Positions 35,226 through 42,747 of a stretch of 64,000 bases of DNA are shown here, piece after piece; the first letter of the stretch is position 1; every line of letters begins with the position of its first letter. The translations under genes were made by a program, and so were the position numbers. Source of the stretch: JBAVOR01 sp049692255 (lineage in GTDB: Bacteria > Babelota > Babeliae > Babelales > JACPOV01); contig JBAVOR010000004.1 in assembly GCA_049692255.1 (NCBI GenBank), positions 9,625 through 73,624 of the forward strand. Reading direction: 5' to 3'. The notes below the pieces were generated by a model. That model was not told where the DNA came from. It saw only the letters and a program-made list of their open reading frames with translations, and ran no database searches.

Positions 35226-35607
35226 TCACCGTAATTAAAGCGTTCCCTTCACGGCGATACAAATCTGACTCTATCCATGTTTCTAACATGCTACGGCTCC
35301 AGCCATATTCTATAGCTTTTTGTGCATACCAGAGCCGTTCTTCAGTGTTTTTAATTTTTTGAAGAATCACTACGTTATGAAACCACGGAATATTAAAAAC
35401 AGGCATATCGTCAATTTCTGACGCAGCTTGCGTCAGTTTTTCATATGCAAGGTAGAACGCCTGCATTCGAAAGACATTGCGCTCTGAAAACCCTCCCATT
35501 TCTGGAAATTCGTTTTGCAGATCATGTGCCAATTTTTCTACAACGCTATTACCCCAACCGTCCGTCTTTTGTTTTTCTGTAATAATTTGACCTAACTTTT
35601 TTTCATA
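35226..35607 (-). pseudogene. Remnant of a DUF1016 (YhcG-type) nuclease N-terminal domain
   Basis: On the minus strand an open frame from 35607 reads with strong resemblance to the DUF1016 N-terminal domain: TDGWGNSVVEKLAHDLQNEF, then GFSERNVFRMQAFYLAYEK, then IPWFHNVVILQKIKN and ERLWYAQKAIEYGWSRSMLE, ending YRREGNALIT. Intact proteins continue with TNF and a PDDEXK nuclease domain. Here homology stops at the hisS 3' end and the frame runs on as antisense of hisS. Upstream a TAG at 35610-35608 closes the frame, and no start or Shine-Dalgarno sequence precedes the homologous part. It is truncated at both ends and unlikely to function. YhcG proteins are found in restriction and mobile contexts, so this is a relic of acquired DNA. 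Confidence 0.75.
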
Positions 35608-35654
35608 CTATCTTTCATTGGCATGATATTTACTTATAAAAGATAGTATTTTTT
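35605..35654 (+). terminator. Hairpin with T-tract downstream of hisS
   Basis: ATACTATCTTT (35605-35615) and AAAGATAGTAT (35639-35649) form a perfect 11-bp stem with a 23-base loop, followed by TTTTTT. It is AT-rich and the loop is large, so strength is uncertain. Confidence 0.5.
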
Positions 35655-35723
35655 GAGCTACTTCTTGTCAATTTTTGCCAAAGCTCTTAGCGCTTGTTTA
35701 TAATTGCCCCCCAACTCTTGTGA

Positions 35724-35766
35724 CAAAAAATAAAGAAGGCCTCACTTTTTCAAGTGAAGCCTTCTT
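35724..35766 (-). terminator. Intrinsic terminator of the 35819-36679 gene
   Basis: AAGAAGGCTTCACTT and AAGTGAGGCCTTCTT form a 15-bp stem with one G-U pair and a 4-base loop. On the minus strand it is followed by TATTTTTTG. Confidence 0.88.
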
Positions 35767-35818
35767 GTGTTTACGTGCTTATTCGTGGTGTTTATCTTCT
35801 TTTTACAGCGAGTAACCG

Positions 35819-36679
35819 TTACGCGTTCTGCGTGCGCATGTATGCGTAAGTTGATGCTGCTAATGCAGCAATTGCTAACGATGCTGTTGTTTTTTTGTAC
35901 TTTTTAACGGTGTTATACATTGTGGCGATGTACCCTTTTTTATACAACACATACGTTGTACCTGCAACAACTACTACTGCTGTCGCGCCGGCAATTGCCA
36001 ACTTATGATCTGCAGCGAATTTGTAGATTTTAGTATCTTGTGCTTTTGCAACTGCTGTATTAAAGAACTGTGTTACTTTTTCACGAGCAGATGGTTCAAC
36101 CGTGTTGATGATTTCTTCTTGAGTACTCAGATCCGGGGCAGTTATTTTTTGTGCGAGTTCTTGCGTGAGTGTAGCTATTTTTTCCTGCAATTCTTTTTCT
36201 TGATTTGCCGGCACTGTTGCATGTATTGCTTCTACAAGCTCTTGCGCTATTGAATCTACAGTTCTTGGTGCTGGTATCTCTATTACGCCTGGTATACGTA
36301 CTGGCGTGTTTGCATGTGCTGGTGTCCGTTCTGTAGTACCAACAACCAGGTTCTGTAATTTTCTTCCTGCATGCATAACCATGTTAGTAAGTGTTTGTTT
36401 TGGTTGTGTCACCACCGGTTGTTCTAATGTAGAACAGAATGGTTGCTTTTGATCTTTAAAAAGCATCGATTGAAAAGCGGTTCCAGTACTGTTAAAACGT
36501 TCACGTGCTTGCGTTGCTAAACGTGCAACAAAGCCTGTTTGTTCTGCTGCGCCTGAGTTGTTACGATCAATGGTGCTTCCCGTGAACCACTCAACGAGTG
36601 TTTTTCCTGAAAACGCGCTTACTTGTGCTGTGCCTGTGCTTAATGCTAAGCATACGGCTAATATACGAAATATAGTCAT
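35819..36679 (-). CDS. Exported protein with C-terminal membrane hairpin
   Basis: 286 aa from the ATG with GGAGG 7 bases upstream. The signal peptide (MTIFRILAVCLALSTGTAQV) is followed by a Ser/Thr/Gln-rich region. A Pro-rich linker (VRIPGVIEIPAPRTV) and a predicted coiled coil (about 165-205; KELQEKIATLTQELAQK) come next. Near the C-terminus are two hydrophobic segments: LAIAGATAVVVVAGTTYVLY, then TASLAIAALAASTYAY, separated by a Lys/Tyr-rich loop. The layout suggests anchoring in a membrane after export, for example the inner membrane facing the periplasm, or insertion into a host membrane. No family is recognised. It has its own strong terminator; monocistronic. Confidence 0.7.
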   Translation of the reverse strand: MTIFRILAVCLALSTGTAQVSAFSGKTLVEWFTGSTIDRNNSGAAEQTGFVARLATQARERFNSTGTAFQSMLFKDQKQPFCSTLEQPVVTQPKQTLTNMVMHAGRKLQNLVVGTTERTPAHANTPVRIPGVIEIPAPRTVDSIAQELVEAIHATVPANQEKELQEKIATLTQELAQKITAPDLSTQEEIINTVEPSAREKVTQFFNTAVAKAQDTKIYKFAADHKLAIAGATAVVVVAGTTYVLYKKGYIATMYNTVKKYKKTTASLAIAALAASTYAYMRTQNA

Positions 36680-36787
36680 AATAATGACCTCCATTGTTAA
36701 TGATTTATATTATAATCTCCATTTTTTATATGGTTATAAACAATTCTATTATTTATTTTATATTTGTCAAGAAAAAGGCTATTTGAG

Positions 36788-37450
36788 CTATGCCCCGGGT
36801 TGATTAGAAAGCCATAGATATAACAGGAAAGACAAAGGTAGGGCGCTGTCTATACGGTCTAACAACCCCCCATGGCCTGGGAGAAGATCGCCGGTATCTT
36901 TAATGCGAGCCTCACGTTTAAGCCACGATTCGAACAGATCGCCTGCTGTAGCGCAGCTACTCACAATACAGCTTAGCAGTATGGTAGAATGCAAAATAGG
37001 GGGTATTATGCCGGTTATTTGTGCATATAACAGCCATATAAAAGTCACGATAAGGCCGCCCAAGAACCCTTCAATCGTTTTGCCAGGGCTAACCAAGGGG
37101 GCAAGTAGGTGTTTACCGTACAGTTTCCCTATAATATATGCGCCGCTGTCATGTACCCAGAGGGTAATAAAAAAGGGTGCTAATAAATAGCGGTCAGAGT
37201 GGGTGTTAATAGCCAATAAAGAAGCACACGGGATGCCCAGCCACAAGGTTGCCAACAGGGTAGAAGAGAACTGTTCTTGCGGTGCAATACGTGGCCATTC
37301 AACAAACCAGATATATAAGAAAGCAGATACGGTCAGGAGCGAAAAAATGAACGGGTCCATGCGTATGCAGATAAGAATGAATAACGCAAGCAAAAAACCA
37401 GTAGAAAGCCGAAGCTGCAATTCATGCAACCATGCAACGTGCGATGCCAT
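36788..37450 (-). CDS. cdsA: Phosphatidate cytidylyltransferase
   Basis: 220 aa with about six membrane segments. CdsA makes CDP-diacylglycerol from phosphatidate and CTP, the branch point of phospholipid synthesis. The family signature is intact: SWLKRE, then KDTGDLLPGHGGLLDRID, carrying the metal-binding Asp residues. A second conserved part is DSGAYIIGKLYGKH with SPGKTIEGFLGG. It is shorter than E. coli CdsA (285 aa) because the N-terminal membrane segments are fewer. It follows yraN by 6 bp, with both downstream of the bamD-like gene. Confidence 0.92.
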   Translation of the reverse strand: MASHVAWLHELQLRLSTGFLLALFILICIRMDPFIFSLLTVSAFLYIWFVEWPRIAPQEQFSSTLLATLWLGIPCASLLAINTHSDRYLLAPFFITLWVHDSGAYIIGKLYGKHLLAPLVSPGKTIEGFLGGLIVTFIWLLYAQITGIIPPILHSTILLSCIVSSCATAGDLFESWLKREARIKDTGDLLPGHGGLLDRIDSALPLSFLLYLWLSNQPGA

Positions 37451-37456
37451 GTAAAC

Positions 37457-37828
37457 TTATACCTCTTGAATGGGCTGGAAAGCGTTGGGAATATAGGTAA
37501 CTATTGGCTTATTATTATCCCATGTTACCAGGGCAATATCAAATCGAATTATCACGGCATATAATTGATTTTTACTCGCATATGCTTGTGCTGCGCGGAT
37601 CATGCGCCGTTGCTTGCCAGGTACGATAATTTCTGAGGTGTGAAAGTAGATGTGTGAGCGGGTTTTTACTTCGATAAATGCTACGGTATTACCCTTTTGA
37701 GCAATGATATCTATTTCTGCCCACCGGGTACGATAACTGTGATGGTGGATCTGAAACCCCTGCGCGCGAAGCCACGCGATAACCGCTTGTTCGCCAGCAG
37801 TACCGAGTGTTTTAAAAGATACCGACAT
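37457..37828 (-). CDS. yraN: UPF0102 (YraN) family putative endonuclease-fold protein
   Basis: 123 aa, the normal length. The family has a PD-(D/E)XK-like nuclease fold. The core is visible: GTAGEQAVIAWLRAQGFQI, then RTRWAEIDIIAQKG with the Glu and Asp, then VAFIEVKTRS with the ExK. RMIRAAQAYAS is also typical. Its biochemical role is unsettled; it often sits near rnhB or lipid genes. Here it starts inside the last codons of the BamD-like gene (17-bp overlap) and is followed by cdsA, so it is translationally coupled in a three-gene operon. Confidence 0.9.
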   Translation of the reverse strand: MSVSFKTLGTAGEQAVIAWLRAQGFQIHHHSYRTRWAEIDIIAQKGNTVAFIEVKTRSHIYFHTSEIIVPGKQRRMIRAAQAYASKNQLYAVIIRFDIALVTWDNNKPIVTYIPNAFQPIQEV

Positions 37829-38705
37829 ACGATTTTTTATTCAGCTGCGTAACAAGGCGAGTGGGTTGAAAAGCGGGAAACCGTTCTTTGAGCGTTTGTA
37901 ACGTAGTAGCCACCAGTTGTTGATTTCCTTCAGCTTGAGCAATAATGCCTTCTAGCTCGAGGAGGTGCGGTTCAATATCAGCACAATACGACAGCAACTC
38001 TTGGCGTGCGTTGGTAAGGCGCGTGCGCGCTGCGTTAAAACTTTTCTTGTGCACGTAATGGTTCACCACATACGCATCATATTCAAACAGTTCATGGAAG
38101 CAGGTAATGCGCACCGTTTCTATTTCAGTGCGATGGGCGCGGTGTATGCGCGGTGAATGTTCCAGATAGCGGTTGGCTAGCGTTATCGTTTTACGTGTTT
38201 TGGTCATATCGCATGGTGGTGCATTGCGTTGGTAAAATTTGCACAAAATCTCTTTCCGTTCTGCTTCGTCACAACGGGTAGTACCAGGGTAAAAGGCAGC
38301 ATACTCTTTATATAATTTACCCGCTTTTTTCATGTCTTTTTGTTCAAAATAGAGTTCTGCTAATGCAAAGCGCGCCTCACAGAGTTCTTCTGGGTTTGTG
38401 CTTAGTATAACAATGCGTTCAAGGTATTTGATTAATATTTCTTTAAAGCTTAATTTTTCTGCATACTCAGCAGCTGCGCGCAACTCATCGAGAGTCATAT
38501 CTCGAATGGTTTTTTTTATCAATGCGTCCTTTGCAGGCTCACGCACGGGCGCTGGCTCTGCTGGTGGTGGCGTTAACAGCTGTTCAGCCGGTTCTGGTTT
38601 ATGGTAAGCATACTGCTTGCTGTTGTAATTAACCGCATGGGCACTAAAGCTACCAATCAAAAGAAGAGAGGTAAAAAAAGATAGGTAATTCACCAGTGTT
38701 CTCAT
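37812..38705 (-). CDS. BamD/ComL-like periplasmic TPR protein
   Basis: 297 aa with a signal peptide (about residues 1-24, ending SAHA). After a Pro-rich segment the protein consists of TPR-like helices. The order resembles BamD, a part of the beta-barrel assembly complex: ALAELYFEQKDMKKAGKLYK with YPGTTRCDEAERK, then a Cys/Asp segment before KTITLANRYLEHSPR, then HYVHKKSFNAARTRL, then LVATTLQTLKERFPAF. BamD is normally a lipoprotein, but no lipobox cysteine is seen at the signal-peptide end, so it would be soluble or otherwise held. Assignment is by pattern and needs profile confirmation. A general TPR protein is the alternative. Confidence 0.6.
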   Translation of the reverse strand: MRTLVNYLSFFTSLLLIGSFSAHAVNYNSKQYAYHKPEPAEQLLTPPPAEPAPVREPAKDALIKKTIRDMTLDELRAAAEYAEKLSFKEILIKYLERIVILSTNPEELCEARFALAELYFEQKDMKKAGKLYKEYAAFYPGTTRCDEAERKEILCKFYQRNAPPCDMTKTRKTITLANRYLEHSPRIHRAHRTEIETVRITCFHELFEYDAYVVNHYVHKKSFNAARTRLTNARQELLSYCADIEPHLLELEGIIAQAEGNQQLVATTLQTLKERFPAFQPTRLVTQLNKKSYVGIF

Positions 38706-38870
38706 CTGTATAAGGCCTTGTATACACTATTAATATGTACCACAAGAGCCTTTTTTACGCAAGAATGGGTTAACCAGCTCAAAGTGGCAGTAAAACAGGT
38801 CAACTCTTGTACGCGCTGCCTATTTGTGGGTATGGTAAAAAAAGTATGTATGGAAAAAAGGAGAAGAAAG

Positions 38871-40445
38871 ATGAAAAATAGACTATTACTGGTGCCAGCG
38901 ATTGGCATACTCAGCGGTATTTTTGCGGTGCACATTTTTGCAATAGAAGAGGGTGGAAAAGAGTCAGGCAAAACACCAAAAGAAGCCACAGGGCAACCAG
39001 CAAAGAAGCCCGGTTTTTTTGATCGCTGGTTTGGCAAACCGGAATGGCAAAAAACTGCTCAACCACTCGAAAAAGGTGCAGTGATAGAATTCGAACCGTT
39101 AAGAAATGGGCAAGTAGAAACCATAGGCCCTAATAATCCTAAAGGATTTGCAACACCAGAAGAAATAGCAGAGCATGAAAAAGTTCAACAATCACTAAAA
39201 ATGATTGCTCAAATTAAAATACCAGAAAGCATAGCGCTAAAACCTACTTTTGAAGATATAGGCATGGAACAAAAACCTAATCGAGAGAAAGCATTGCAAG
39301 CGTTTAACGATCTTATAGCATCAAAAACAACCTTTAGTTCTGATGAAATCGTAGATCTGCTCACCAGAGCGGATACAATGAGTAGCGCAGCATTTGAACA
39401 GCAAGCACGTGGCAATGAACATCAACAATGGCAATCGGTAGTAAATAAATTAGAGAGACGATTTCCTGGGCATACGGCGTATTTGGAACTGGTAGAACCC
39501 AGTCCCAAAATGGGCTCCCCTACTGGGGTAGGAGAAAATAGTTTGAGCAGCATAGAATCATCTTTAAAAAAGCTAGCAAACGCATTAAGTGGTCCTGATG
39601 CTTTAGATACAAATAAATACACTAAACTACAAGAGCTACTCAAAAAGTTCGAAACGGGGTTGACCAGTTACACACCGTCCCGGCTTTCCCCAGAAGAAGA
39701 TGCTACACGAGAAGAATTATTGCGGCAACAAGTACAAGCGCTTGAAAAACAACTAAATGTAAAGTTAAAGTCGGTACAAAAATCTGTAACAAGCACGCCA
39801 CAAGTAATGCCGCCATTTCAATCGACACGCCCGAGTGCACAGCAATTGCTAAAGGAAATTGAAAAAATTCGGTACACAAAATCGGGAAATGTTCGGTTCA
39901 GCGATATTGGTATGGGAAATGCAACACAGCGAAACGCAGCATTAACGGCATTTCAAGAAATCATAGCTTCAGATAAAACTTTTGATTCGCAGGATATTAT
40001 AGGCATGTTCAGCAAAGCAGAGGTAATGGCGACCGCAGCGCATAATGAGAATCCTTTTATTGCAACAAATGAGGAATCGCGAGCATGGCGACAAATAAAA
40101 GAAGAATTATCTGCTCGCTTTCCTGTGCATGAGACATATCTCCTTTTCGAAAATGAATTCAACGGTAAGTTCTATAAATCTTTGCTTGATACTAAAGAAG
40201 ATTTGGCTGAATTTCAGATAAAACGAACGAATAAATTATTCGAGATGTTGAACAACATTGTAACGAGCAAAAATCTATTAGATAAAGCTTTGTATGGTCA
40301 GCTCAAAGAACAAATTACTCAACTCACCGACCAATTATCTGAGTACCAGGATACATCTCAAAAAGAAACAATTCTATTATTACAACAGCGAGCTAAAAAA
40401 CTGGATGAAGAACTTGATAACAAGATACATGCAGTGGAAAACTAA
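38871..40445 (+). CDS. Exported protein with a duplicated ~85-residue domain
   Basis: 524 aa from the ATG with AGGAGAAGAAAG upstream; the frame is open for 51 codons before it but that part overlaps the promoter region of the divergent gene. The signal peptide (MKNRLLLVPAIGILSGIFAV, ending IFA) precedes a Lys/Gly/Glu-rich linker. Two copies of an unknown domain follow. Copy 1 (about 121-205) has FEDIGMEQ, FNDLIASKTTFSSDEIVDL and LERRFPGHTAYLEL. Copy 2 (about 340-425) has FSDIGMGN, FQEIIASDKTFDSQDIIGM and LSARFPVHETYLLF. Coiled-coil linkers lie between and after them. No family is recognised. Function unknown. Confidence 0.7.
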   Translation: MKNRLLLVPAIGILSGIFAVHIFAIEEGGKESGKTPKEATGQPAKKPGFFDRWFGKPEWQKTAQPLEKGAVIEFEPLRNGQVETIGPNNPKGFATPEEIAEHEKVQQSLKMIAQIKIPESIALKPTFEDIGMEQKPNREKALQAFNDLIASKTTFSSDEIVDLLTRADTMSSAAFEQQARGNEHQQWQSVVNKLERRFPGHTAYLELVEPSPKMGSPTGVGENSLSSIESSLKKLANALSGPDALDTNKYTKLQELLKKFETGLTSYTPSRLSPEEDATREELLRQQVQALEKQLNVKLKSVQKSVTSTPQVMPPFQSTRPSAQQLLKEIEKIRYTKSGNVRFSDIGMGNATQRNAALTAFQEIIASDKTFDSQDIIGMFSKAEVMATAAHNENPFIATNEESRAWRQIKEELSARFPVHETYLLFENEFNGKFYKSLLDTKEDLAEFQIKRTNKLFEMLNNIVTSKNLLDKALYGQLKEQITQLTDQLSEYQDTSQKETILLLQQRAKKLDEELDNKIHAVEN

Positions 40446-40537
40446 CCGCTTTCTATTTCACGCTAGACGCCAGGCGCAGAAAGAGTATGGTATAATACAT
40501 ACAATAAGTCAGTGCATTGTCAAAAAGGTTACAAGAA

Positions 40538-42247
40538 ATGGCAAATAGGGATATCGGATCGGTACTGGTTGCAATGGGGGTATTTACTGAAACTGCTCTG
40601 GCACAGTATCGCGCGCAAGCAGAACAGAGTCAGCTGCCGCTTGAACAGTATTTGGTGAGTCAACGTATTTGTACAGAAACTGTTTTAGCGCAAGGGTATG
40701 CGCAGTTGGTTGGAGCACCTTTTATTGCAAAAATTACCGAAAAGATGGCAGACCCGCAGCTTATGGCACAGGTGCCGCTTAAATTTCTGCGCGAATATGC
40801 AGTGACTCCTGTTGCACTTGATAACCAACTATTTATCGTAACAGCGAACCCTACCGAATTTCAGCCAATCGATGAACTGTCTCTGATATTTAAAGGGGAC
40901 GCATCAGTTGCTGTTGCCACCAAAGAAACTATTCTTGACGCGATTAATCGCTACTACCCGCTTGAGGGTGCACAACAGATGATCGAAGAGTTGGCAGAAG
41001 AAAAAGGGATGCCGCAGGCGGTCGAACTGGCGCAGATGGAAGAAAAAGATATCTTATCGATGGCCACCGAAGCACCGATTATTAAGTTGGTGAACCATAT
41101 TTTGGTCCAAGCGGTTAAACGAAACGCTTCCGATATTCATATTGAGCCATTTGAAAAAGAAGTACGGGTGCGTTACCGTGTTGATGGCGTAATGTACAAC
41201 GCAATGACCCCACCAAAACGGGTGCAAGCGGCATTAGTTTCACGTATTAAAATTATGGCGAACTTAAATATTGCCGAAAAGCGTATGCCGCAAGACGGGC
41301 GAATCGAAATTAAAGTTGCCGACCGTGCAATTGATATTCGTGTATCGGTATTACCTACGCAGTTTGGTGAACGCATTGTAATGCGCTTACTCGACAAAAG
41401 CCGTTCTTTAACGGCACTCACGCAGATGAATTTGAGCGAGCGCGACTATCGCGTGCTCATGCGTGCCATCGCACGACCCAATGGTATCATCTTTGTTTCT
41501 GGTCCTACCGGTTCAGGTAAAACGTCAACCTTATACTCGATTCTTAATCAACTGAACACGCCGGAAGTAAATATTATTACGGTAGAAGATCCGGTGGAAT
41601 ATCAGATGCGGGGTATTGCACAAGTACAAGTACAAGAAAAAATAGGCCTTACCTTTGCAGCAATTTTACGTTCTATTTTGCGCCAAGACCCTGATATTGT
41701 GATGATTGGTGAAACGCGTGATCAAGAAACGGCACAAATTGCTATTCAAGCAGCACTCACTGGTCACTTGGTGTTAAGTACTATTCATACCAACAGTGCA
41801 CCAGCAACTATTACGCGATTAATCGATATGGGCATAGAACCGTTCTTAATTGCTTCGTCACTCGTATGCGTTGTTGCGCAGCGCTTAGTACGTACTTTGT
41901 GCACGGTGTGCAAAAAGCAGTATACGCCAACAGCGCAAGAACTGGAAAGTATAGGATTAATGCAAGAGCAGGCCAAAGGCATTGTTTTTTATCAAGCTGT
42001 TGGCTGTCAAGAATGTGGTGGCACGGGATACCGTGGCCGCGCTGCCGTATTTGAAATTATGGAAATGACGAATGAAATTGTAAAACGCACCATGGAACAT
42101 GCAGACATGACGGTGATTCGTAAACAAGCGGTTGCTGATGGCATGACCCAATTATTAGATGATGGTATTGCAAAGGTAAAAAAAGGAATAACCACTATTC
42201 AAGAAATTGTACGTGTGGCAGCGGTGAATCAAGAAGAAGTTATATGA
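40538..42247 (+). CDS. GspE/PilB-type secretion/pilus assembly ATPase
   Basis: 569 aa from ATG (MANRDIGSVLVAMG); a TTG seven codons upstream is less likely. The hexameric ATPase powers type II secretion or type IV pilus extension at the inner membrane. The N-terminal N1 domain (PLEQYLVSQRICTETVLAQ) is followed by the ATPase domain with ASDIHIEPFE, Walker A GPTGSGKTSTL (about residue 322), the Asp box IITVEDPVEYQM, Walker B DPDIVMIGETRDQETAQIA, and the His box LVLSTIHTN. A tetracysteine zinc site is present (CTVCKKQ and CQECGGTGYRGR). PilB and GspE cannot be separated from sequence alone. The next gene overlaps by 4 bases. Confidence 0.93.
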   Translation: MANRDIGSVLVAMGVFTETALAQYRAQAEQSQLPLEQYLVSQRICTETVLAQGYAQLVGAPFIAKITEKMADPQLMAQVPLKFLREYAVTPVALDNQLFIVTANPTEFQPIDELSLIFKGDASVAVATKETILDAINRYYPLEGAQQMIEELAEEKGMPQAVELAQMEEKDILSMATEAPIIKLVNHILVQAVKRNASDIHIEPFEKEVRVRYRVDGVMYNAMTPPKRVQAALVSRIKIMANLNIAEKRMPQDGRIEIKVADRAIDIRVSVLPTQFGERIVMRLLDKSRSLTALTQMNLSERDYRVLMRAIARPNGIIFVSGPTGSGKTSTLYSILNQLNTPEVNIITVEDPVEYQMRGIAQVQVQEKIGLTFAAILRSILRQDPDIVMIGETRDQETAQIAIQAALTGHLVLSTIHTNSAPATITRLIDMGIEPFLIASSLVCVVAQRLVRTLCTVCKKQYTPTAQELESIGLMQEQAKGIVFYQAVGCQECGGTGYRGRAAVFEIMEMTNEIVKRTMEHADMTVIRKQAVADGMTQLLDDGIAKVKKGITTIQEIVRVAAVNQEEVI

Positions 42248-42747
42248 GCATGCGCACGGGGTTCTCGCTCCTGACCCTTATGCTTACCGTTGCGGCCATT
42301 GCATTGATAGCAACTTTGGTTGTTACCAGTAGTACTCATCTCGCATCATTTTTAGTGCGTACCGATATACAACTGTTGCATGCCTGTTTTCAGTTTGCGC
42401 GTCAGCAAGCAATGCTCTACCAAAAGCCAGTTGCCCTCACATTTGATCCTCCGCGCCATAGTTACCACTGTTTAGATACAACAACAGCATTGTCTCGTAC
42501 TACTGCCATAGCGGTACCTTCTGGTGTATATGGGCCTCCTGCAGATCCTAAAACGCTTATTCAAAGTCCCATAACTTTTGCCGATAATCGTATACTCTGT
42601 TACCCCAACGGAACGGTGAGCGCGGGCGCTGTGTATCTGATGAATCGATTAACGCGCTGTGTGTATGCAGTAACCATTCCGATTGCGCATGAGCCGGTGA
42701 TGCATTGGTACCGATATAGCAATTACCAATGGGTTGCATGCCAATGA
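42244..42747 (+). CDS. Type IV pilin/pseudopilin-like protein
   Basis: 167 aa, overlapping the ATPase gene stop by 4 bases. The N-terminus MSMRTGFSLLTLMLTVAAIA has the prepilin pattern: a short basic leader, Gly|Phe cleavage site, then a hydrophobic helix. The conserved Glu at +5 of mature pilins is Thr here, which is unusual but known in minor pseudopilins of the GspK type. The rest resembles GspH/FimT pseudopilins in size: FQFARQQAMLYQKPVALTF matches their 'a-s-A-i-x-x--pV-L' region. Likely a minor pseudopilin in the T2SS/T4P assembly; the position between the ATPase and TamB-like gene supports an envelope role. Confidence 0.75.
   Translation: MSMRTGFSLLTLMLTVAAIALIATLVVTSSTHLASFLVRTDIQLLHACFQFARQQAMLYQKPVALTFDPPRHSYHCLDTTTALSRTTAIAVPSGVYGPPADPKTLIQSPITFADNRILCYPNGTVSAGAVYLMNRLTRCVYAVTIPIAHEPVMHWYRYSNYQWVACQ

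Noticed and set aside
35155..35532. A complete 125-aa gene overlapping hisS
   Set aside because: The homology to DUF1016 begins upstream of its ATG and ends at the hisS stop, so this is a truncated remnant rather than a gene.
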